Origin: Petunia secreta
Taxonomy: Eukaryota; Streptophyta; Magnoliopsida; Solanales; Solanaceae
Length of the DNA: 64,000 bases
Direction of reading: 5' to 3'
Assembly: GCA_029990175.1 (NCBI GenBank)
Contig: JARKIP010000030.1
Coordinates: forward strand, 16,889,501-16,953,500
This document shows, one piece after another, positions 57,590-64,000 of this stretch. Below the pieces are notes generated by a model. It did no database searches. It was not told where the DNA came from and was given only the letters and a program-made list of their open reading frames with translations. The translations under genes and the position numbers were made by a program. Every line of letters begins with the position of its first letter. Position 1 is the first letter of the stretch.

Positions 57590-58930
57590 TATAAGGGACG
57601 GGCCGCCCAAGTAAAGAGGCGGACCGCCAACAGTAGAACAGAGCATGCTGAATTGAAGGGTAGTCGCTTAATGACCTTTACGAAATGTCCAAAATCTTGA
57701 CACCTGAAATTTTTTTTAAGTGTTGAAGTGAGGGCGGACCACCCACAATTCAAGGTGGGCCACCCCAAAATGCTGGGTGGGCACCCAATGCTATTAACAA
57801 AACGTCCTCTAACTTGGGGACCCAAAATTCGGCTAAGTGGGGAGAAAAGGGCGCCCCACCCTACTTTGTAGGCGGGCCTCCCTCATGTATGCTGCTTTGT
57901 GAACATTGAGGGACAGCTATCAGGACGAGCCGCCAAAAACTTAAGGATGAATGCCCTAACGGGTTGGCCTAACCTAGACGACAAGATATAAAAGGAGGTG
58001 AACGCCTCCTTCTCTCCCTTTTCACTCTCTTTTACTTCTATAACCCCGTCATCGGAAAATCGCACACATCCACCATATCCTAAGCCACCAATCACTACCA
58101 CAAGCATTAACCAGTCGCACACAACCCTCAATCTCCATTCCTCATAATTCGAGTACTTTGCACTCTTCCCTAATTTTTTTCTATTTTTTAGTATAGTTAG
58201 TATAATGTTAGAGTTAAAAGTAGATTAGTTAAATATAGTTGATTAGTGTAAGACCTTTGTGCTTAATTGATTACTTCTTGGCAAATGATTAGTTGGAGGA
58301 AGACTTCTCACCTTTAGTCTTGGAATTGAATGCTTGAATTGAATACATGCTTCTTTACGAAATTGTTTCCTTGGTTTGTGTGCGTAGAGAGAAAAAATGG
58401 GTTCATGAGTGTAAAAATGTGATCTTTATGTTTGTGAATCCACTGTGCTTTTTAAGGAGTAAAATTGGTTTGTGGGACCTGCTGAGATCACAAGGGTGCC
58501 CACCTATTCTTGAGCCATGTCTGAGTTCCTGAATTCCAAGAACAGGCAACTGCCCTCTCATGAGAATGGGCGGCCCACTCCTAAAATATTTTCTATGTTT
58601 TGGAAAGTGAGTGCACTGTTTCTTGCAAAGGAGACCGCCCTCAAAATTGAGGCGGGTTGCCTTGGCAAGGCGGACCGCCAGATTTGGTAAGTGGCTCACC
58701 CTTTTGCCAAAAGTGTGAATGATTGTCTAATTGTCGGAAGCCAAGCTCACTGTTTTGATAAAAAGGCGACCGCCCCCAAAAGAGGCGGGCCACCCTCATG
58801 TGAGACGAGCCAACTTTTCTGCTGGGCGACCACCCTATCAACAAAAACTGCGAGCTGATACTGCTTTTACAACACAGGGTGGGCCGCCCTCATTTGAAAG
58901 TGGGTCGCCTCTACGACTCAAAACATATAT
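57590..58930. repeat. Array of GC-rich self-complementary motifs (GGCGGACCGCC type)
   Basis: At least twelve motifs such as GAGGCGGACCGCC, GGTGGGCCACCCC, GTAGGCGGGCCTCCC, AAGGCGGACCGCC and GGTGGGCCGCCC are spread through this 1.3-kb spacer between the integrase and the following ORF, often as facing pairs. The background is AT-rich and non-coding. Confidence 0.8.
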
Positions 58931-58978
58931 TTCTATAATACATTGTTTTAATGTAACACATCTATTGAGTACTTTTAC

Positions 58979-60797
58979 ATGCACATGACCAGAAAAAGGC
59001 ATGCTTCCAAAGGAGTTGGGAGGGGAGATGGCAATGCTACTCCCTCCAAGGCCGGAGCAAAAAGGAAACAAGGGATAGTAGCTTCACAAACCTACACTCC
59101 TCCCTCCGATGCTGAGCGAAGGAATGACGAGCCCTTGAGCAAGCTGGTCAGGCAACCAAGGACAGAAATAAAGAAGAAACTAAGGCAAGATGACCACATC
59201 TTAGGCCAAGTTTCAACTACTCATAAGCTTAGGGATTTAGCATCTGATGAGCAAGGAGAAGCAGATAGGGAGGCTGAGCCTGCCCAAACACAAGTTCCAA
59301 ACCCTGATGTTCAGAGAGATGATAAAGGAGAGGGTTCTGTGCAAGAAAAGCCCTTCCCCAAGAGCCTCTCAAGGATAAAATTAAAGAATATGAAGTTCTA
59401 CCAAGTTGGGAGAAAGCCTTCATGTCCATCCCAACATTCCATGACTACTGTAGAGGGTTGACGGGTAGAGGCATTACTCAAGAGCAGGTGATAGGCATGA
59501 ATCAAGTTCAAAAATTCAACCCAAGGTTCTATGAGACACTCTAGAAAATGGGATGGGCCAAAATATTTGTAAAGGCCTTGTAGGATGTCGATGAAACCAT
59601 GATTCGAGAGTTCTATGCCAACTTAGGTAGAAATGAAAAGAATGACTTTAAGGTGTTTTGTCGAGATAAAATTGTGGATGTGTCAGCAAGAGTAATAAAC
59701 CAATACTTCAGGCTCCACAACTTCTCCCCAAAGGAGCACATGGCAAAGTTAGAGGTAGATGATATAAAACAAAGAAATTGGGCGGCACTAATAATTGGGA
59801 GGGAACTAAACTCTTATGGAAAATAATTGTCGTTTCTAGAATCTTGCGGACATGGAATGATCATAAGGTGACTTTGAAAAGGGCGGTGCTTATTATTTGC
59901 ATGTCGAGGATCAAGATAAACTTGGGGCAGAAATGGCTAAGAACATGTTTCAAGAAGCCAAGGGTGAATCCACCAACCTCCCTTACACAAACACATTGAC
60001 AACATTTTTGAAGGCAAAAGGGTGTGATACATTGATTGGTGACAATTATACAAATCAAATGGGAAAATTCAACTGTACGCAATTGAAGATGTGAACAACC
60101 TAGTCCGGCCAGCACCTGCCCAACACCAGTTTCTCCTCCACCCACTACATCAAGTACTTCTACTACCTCTGATGTTCCTCCTACTTCAGGAGTACCTCCT
60201 CCCCATGTTTAGGTTGGTTCTAGCACTGTCCGTGAGGACCTGATTTAGACAGTGAAAGACTTGGATGCCAAGTTGGAAGACCTCAAGTCTTCCATTTCCA
60301 ACTTGCCTTCGATCCAACCACTTCCACCACCACCTCCTACTATCAGACTTTCACAGTTCGACCACATGATCACTGCAATGGAAGCTTTGACCAAGCCTAT
60401 TACTCACCATGACAAAGAGATTTCGGTTATTAAGAAAGCATTGGTCGTTTTAGCAAAGGAACAAAAGAACATGAATGACATAATGGATAAGGTGTTGAAG
60501 AAGAGAGAGGAAAGAAAGAAAGAAAAAGTGTCTCAAGTGAATTTTCCCTAGTGTCAAGTTGCCCCAGTTGTTCCAAAACTCCAAAAAACACCACAAGCCT
60601 CCAAACAAGTGGCTGGTCCTTCTAACTCAAAAGCTCCACCCAAACCACTAAAGGAAAGTGAGAGGACATACAAAGAAGACATGAAGAAAGATGTGGAAGC
60701 CTTGAGAGCTATGGAATTTGATGATGATGAGGATGAAATTTTCCTGGCCACTATTGTAGATCCTATGGCATTGGTTGGTACTCCTAGTGTGATGTAA
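58979..60797 (+). pseudogene. ORF in env position of the Athila/Tat-like element (broken)
   Basis: Frames at 58979-59461, 59599-59826, 60252-60551 and 60609-60797 follow one another with stops and shifts between them. The first is basic and charged. The second contains REFYANLGRNEKNDFKVF and DVSARVINQYFRL, a pattern found in the plant 'putative plant transposon protein' domain of Athila-type elements. The third has a proline run and a coiled-coil-like helix. It lies between integrase and LTR, where Athila elements keep their extra ORF. The function is unknown. Confidence 0.6.
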
Positions 60798-61105
60798 GCC
60801 TAAAAGTGTGTCCACCCCTGGAAAGGGATATGTCTTGGGTTGGCCTTGGTGGGGGCATGGACCAGGTTCGATCTAGCATGCGGCCCGTGTTAAGCCGTGC
60901 CTGCTGAGAGAGCGCTATATAGGAGTTGGGTTGCGCCTCTACTATCAGCTTAAGCTTTTGGTAAAAATAGTTGCAGTTCGCTCTTAAAGTTTGGTACCAG
61001 AGCAGGTTCGAGGATGAACCTTTCCAAAAAGAAAAGGGGAATAATATAGGCCCAAAAGTGGGTCCACCCCCAGAAAGGGATATGTCTCTGGTTGGCTGAC
61101 GAGGC
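60793..61105 (+). mobile_element. TRIM-like miniature LTR element, 3' LTR truncated
   Basis: A first copy starts GTAAGCCTAAAAGTGTGTCC (60794) and a second starts ATAGGCCCAAAAGTGGGTCC (61046). They match for about 55 bases (CCACCCC..GAAAGGGATATGTCT). Between them come a TATATAG box (about 60915), a primer-site-like TTGGTACCAGAGC at 60991-61003 and a purine tract AAAAAGAAAAGGGGA at 61026-61040. The internal part is thus only about 50 bases. The second LTR is cut at about 61105 by other repeat sequence. Confidence 0.55.
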
Positions 61106-62620
61106 CAAAGTGTATAGAATTTTCCTGCTCGTGCTTTGTCAAATTATAGTATAGTTTAAGATATCGTCCCACAGAGATTGGAAAATCTATGCTACAGACT
61201 TGGAATATTCCAACTACTATTTGAGAGAATCAAATTGATGAAAAGTGAGTTTTTGAACTTTTAAATAACTTTAACTAAAGCAAAATAACTTGTGGAAGAT
61301 TTTTAATTTAAAAAGAGTTGGGAATCATTGAATTCACTTGATAATATTTATAATAAAAACCTCAATTTTGATATATATTTCTCTAAAGAATAATTGCTTA
61401 TTGCTAGTTCAATTATATTTTGATCACAAGAAAATAATCAATTAATAACACTCCGTGAGGTTATGTAAATTAATTGAGTTATTACAAGTGATAGTCAAAC
61501 CGAGATACTTTCCTTGCCTGAATTGTGCTAAAAAGTAGTGAAAACTTCGTGAGAATATTTTTACTAAAAATCAATAATCTTGCCTATAACAATTCCTCCG
61601 TGAGAATTAAAACTGAGGCAAGCAAGACTACAGACTTGAAATGGTAGATTACTAAAAATTATTTTCACTCTACTTATTTTATTCATCAGTTATCACATAT
61701 TAATTTTGCTCCGTGAGAATTACAAAATTAATATGATAATAACCGCGAGATAAAATATGTAAAAGTGATAGTAAAGAATAATAAAACTAACATTCCCGCA
61801 CAGTGTAAAATATGAAATAGATAATTTCAGGCCAAGTATGTATTAAAACTGAGATAAGTATTAAAAATATATCAAGCTTCATCAACTATCCCAACAAAAA
61901 GAAATTACTCCATTATAGAGTATGAAAATATAAAAAGAGAATTTAAAAGACTTATAATTAAAACTAGGAGTATTTTACTACTAGCAAAAGAAAGACAAGA
62001 GAAAGAGAAACTTTAAAGAGCTATAGCTATTCTATGACTTGGTATCTAACTAAGGGAGAGTTGTCCTCTATTTATAGAAGAACATTTCTTCATTAAGTCT
62101 TGGAATGTCAATTGATGAAAGATGTGCAGCAAGCTTGCATAATGACATAGATACGTAAAGTCTTGAAAAGCCAATTGATGAAGATGTGTGGCAAGTTCCT
62201 TTTCATAATGATATGGATATGTGAAGTTTTCCCTTGCTCCTTTATTTTCTTTAATTCCACATTCTTTTATTAAATGTGTAATTCCATATTAACAAGATGT
62301 ATAATAAGGAGCAAATATTGTAGCCAAGATATGTAACAAGTTTCTTGCATAGTGAGGAAGACATGTCATGGACTTCTTCTTGCATACGTAAAACTCTTCT
62401 TCCATTGTTATTTTCTTTATTTATGATATATTTCTCTGTCCAAGTATTCTTTTCTCTGAAAGATTTGTGAGAAATTATAGGATAATTGAATATATTTATT
62501 CATGCTTTTATTTAAAAAATATTTTTTTTAAGAAAATACACGAATAAATTAAATTCATCAAATTCCCCCATACTTGAATTTTTTCTCGTCCTCGAGTAAA
62601 AAGATTTTTTTTTATTTATT
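61106..62620. repeat. AT-rich non-coding repeat with hairpin array
   Basis: It begins near GTATAGTTTAAGATATCGTC and CCACAGAGATTGG and has no ORF. It contains the stem-loop series at 61433-61770 and ends around the module CCCCCATACTTGAA plus TTTTTCTCGTCCTCGAGTAA (62566-62605). I do not recognise the class. Confidence 0.55.
61433..61770 (+). repeat. Four stem-loops sharing the tip CTCCGTGAG
   Basis: Tips lie at 61451-61459, 61545-61553 (CTTCGTGAG), 61596-61604 and 61709-61717. Stems are: 61433-61446 with 61469-61483; 61536-61544 with 61558-61566; 61579-61585 with 61616-61622 plus AATTC/GAATT inside; and 61691-61707 with 61724-61738, extended by CACTCTACTTATTTTA / TAAAATATGTAAAAGTG. The stems differ in sequence while the tip is kept. 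Confidence 0.75.
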
Positions 62621-63221
62621 ATGAAATTATTTTCTTCAAAAATTACGACTTTTGTAGGATATGCAATTTATTCAAAATAAATATCTCTCATTATGTTCAA
62701 TGTAATTATCCTTTCTAAATTCACCAAATCTTTTACCTTATGTCTTAATTCCGACTTGATCAACAAAAGCTTGCATTCTTCGCCTCTTGAATCTTTCAGA
62801 ATTGATAAATTTATGGTCACTTATTCAGTAAGTATCATAGCCGAGTCCATAGGCTTGCTTTTCATGTTTATCTCCATTAATATAGATACAACACTAATTT
62901 TTAAAATCTTTTAGGACTTTTCTTGGCTTGTAATGTCAGGCTATAGGCTGGTAGGGTAAGGATATATTTATAGTGACTTTTCTCCTTCCAACTTTGAGCA
63001 AACATTTCTTGGTTCTCAGTATTTTCATCATTTTTTTAAGCACTCCTCTTTATTACATTCCCTGCCTTTGCAATATCATTAACAATCATATATTCTCTTT
63101 TTTCTTTTCTTATTTTTTTTGGTACTTCTTCCTCTTGTTCATATCAATCTGTGCTCATTAACTGCTGGAAGAAAGTGTGATTTTATGCGTATATATAGAG
63201 ATATATACATATATACGACTA

Positions 63222-63281
<60 letters not shown>

Positions 63282-64000
63282 GGATCAAGGCTTAAAAAAA
63301 GAGAAATATAGTGTTAAAAAAATTAGGATAAAGTCTTAAAAAAAGGGTTCTAAGAGGTAAAATATGTATATTAGGATAAAGATAAAGAGGCTAGAATTGG
63401 GAATCAAAGAAGGCCTAAGTTCATTTTTCAAAAATCAATGTCATCCATTATTTCGCCTCGAAAAATATTTAGAGCAAGTTCTAGCCAAGTTTATTGATTC
63501 TTCCTGCTTTTGTGATCATAACTTTTCTCAATCCTAATGATTTCTTGAGTCGAAGATGCTTGCTACTGTTTTCACAAAATTAAAATCGTTCACGGAAAAA
63601 CATATGGTGAAAAATAAAAAGAAATAATATTGAGCATAATGTAAAGAATTTATGTTGTTAATTAAATACCTACAAAAAGTCACAGTTTAGAAGAAGATAT
63701 TATTTAAAATATGTATATTAGAATAATCCTCCCCCACACTTGAACATTTCATTCTCCAGAATGAAAATACGTTTTAACACGAGTGGAAAGGGAGTAAAAG
63801 GATTTTTTTTTTTTAAAAAAAAACTAGGATAATTAAAATAAAAATACTACTTAAAAATTTAAATAAAGAAATATTTTTGGCTTTCAAAATTACGACCACA
63901 GAAGAAAGCTTGAAAGAAACTGTGACCACATATATCTATGTGTAATAGACTGATTATTTTAACACCTTAACAGTCGTAAGATCCTAGTTTGAATATAAAC
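62621..64000. other. AT-rich non-coding repeat, right edge of window
   Basis: There is no gene; short ORFs (62693-62914, 62973-63161) look like chance frames in T-rich DNA. A (TA)n tract lies at about 63222-63278. At 63731-63770 a second CCCCCACACTTGAAC module is followed by the perfect hairpin ATTTCATTCT / AGAATGAAAT. Confidence 0.5.
63222..63278. repeat. (TA)n microsatellite
   Basis: TA repeats are interrupted once by ACAT near 63234. Shorter ATATATAG and ATATATAC pieces precede it from 63190. Confidence 0.95.

Noticed and set aside
58403..58844. Minus-strand ORFs in the GC-motif spacer
   Set aside because: They follow the GC-rich repeats and show no domain; the spacer is non-coding on both strands.
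61433..61770. CRISPR array
   Set aside because: The shared words are 9 bases and sit in hairpin loops, spacing is irregular, and the genome is eukaryotic.
62693..63161. ORFs of 62-73 codons near the right end
   Set aside because: They are T-rich, hydrophobic chance frames without a start context or similarity that I can see.

Overview
The window looks like nuclear DNA of a large, repeat-rich dicot genome, most likely from the Solanaceae. The evidence is split genes with plant-type introns, a TS-type SINE, other SINEs of the kind common in tobacco, tomato and potato genomes, and many LTR retrotransposons and MITEs. Nicotiana is plausible, given the repeat-filled introns up to 10 kb long, but the species cannot be fixed from this sequence alone.

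Three host genes lie on the minus strand. From right to left (the direction of transcription) they are: a DUF3755 (At3g07565-like) nuclear-type protein, seven exons, 55148-35969; a UBP5-like ubiquitin-specific protease, thirteen exons, 942 codons, 32743-24218; and a DOMON plus cytochrome b561 transmembrane protein (At3g07570-like), four exons, 370 codons, 22691-17473. For the UBP5 and b561 genes every exon junction used GT-AG and kept phase. The DUF3755 gene keeps its protein only if one base is restored next to an (AAT)n tract in exon 1 and if two shifted splice acceptors are used, so it may be decaying or mis-assembled.

Left flank, 1-12000: a decayed Ty3/gypsy element on the minus strand (integrase, RNase H, RT, protease, gag, tRNA-Met primer site, LTR; the other LTR is outside the window). 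Next comes a Del/Tekay-like LTR fragment with two tandem-repeat blocks. It is split by a 4,287-bp solo LTR of Ogre/Tat type that has a perfect 5-bp target duplication. From 12000 to 17100 there is an unclassified repeat and two terminal-inverted-repeat (MULE-like) elements, one carrying a nested MITE.

Gene introns and spacers: a second copy of the same MULE-like family with a 10-bp duplication sits in b561 intron 3. Several SINEs with perfect target duplications sit in UBP5 and DUF3755 introns. A broken L1-type LINE lies nested in a long TIR element in DUF3755 intron 3, and a 5'-truncated LINE lies in intron 2. A Tourist-like MITE and another MITE are also present.

Right flank, 56200-64000: a decayed Athila/Tat-like integrase and env-position ORF separated by a GC-rich array of self-complementary motifs, then a TRIM-like miniature LTR element, then an AT-rich non-coding repeat. 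That repeat contains a series of hairpins with the same CTCCGTGAG tip but different stems. This hairpin array, and the GC-palindrome clusters that recur in unrelated repeats, are the least explained signals in the window.
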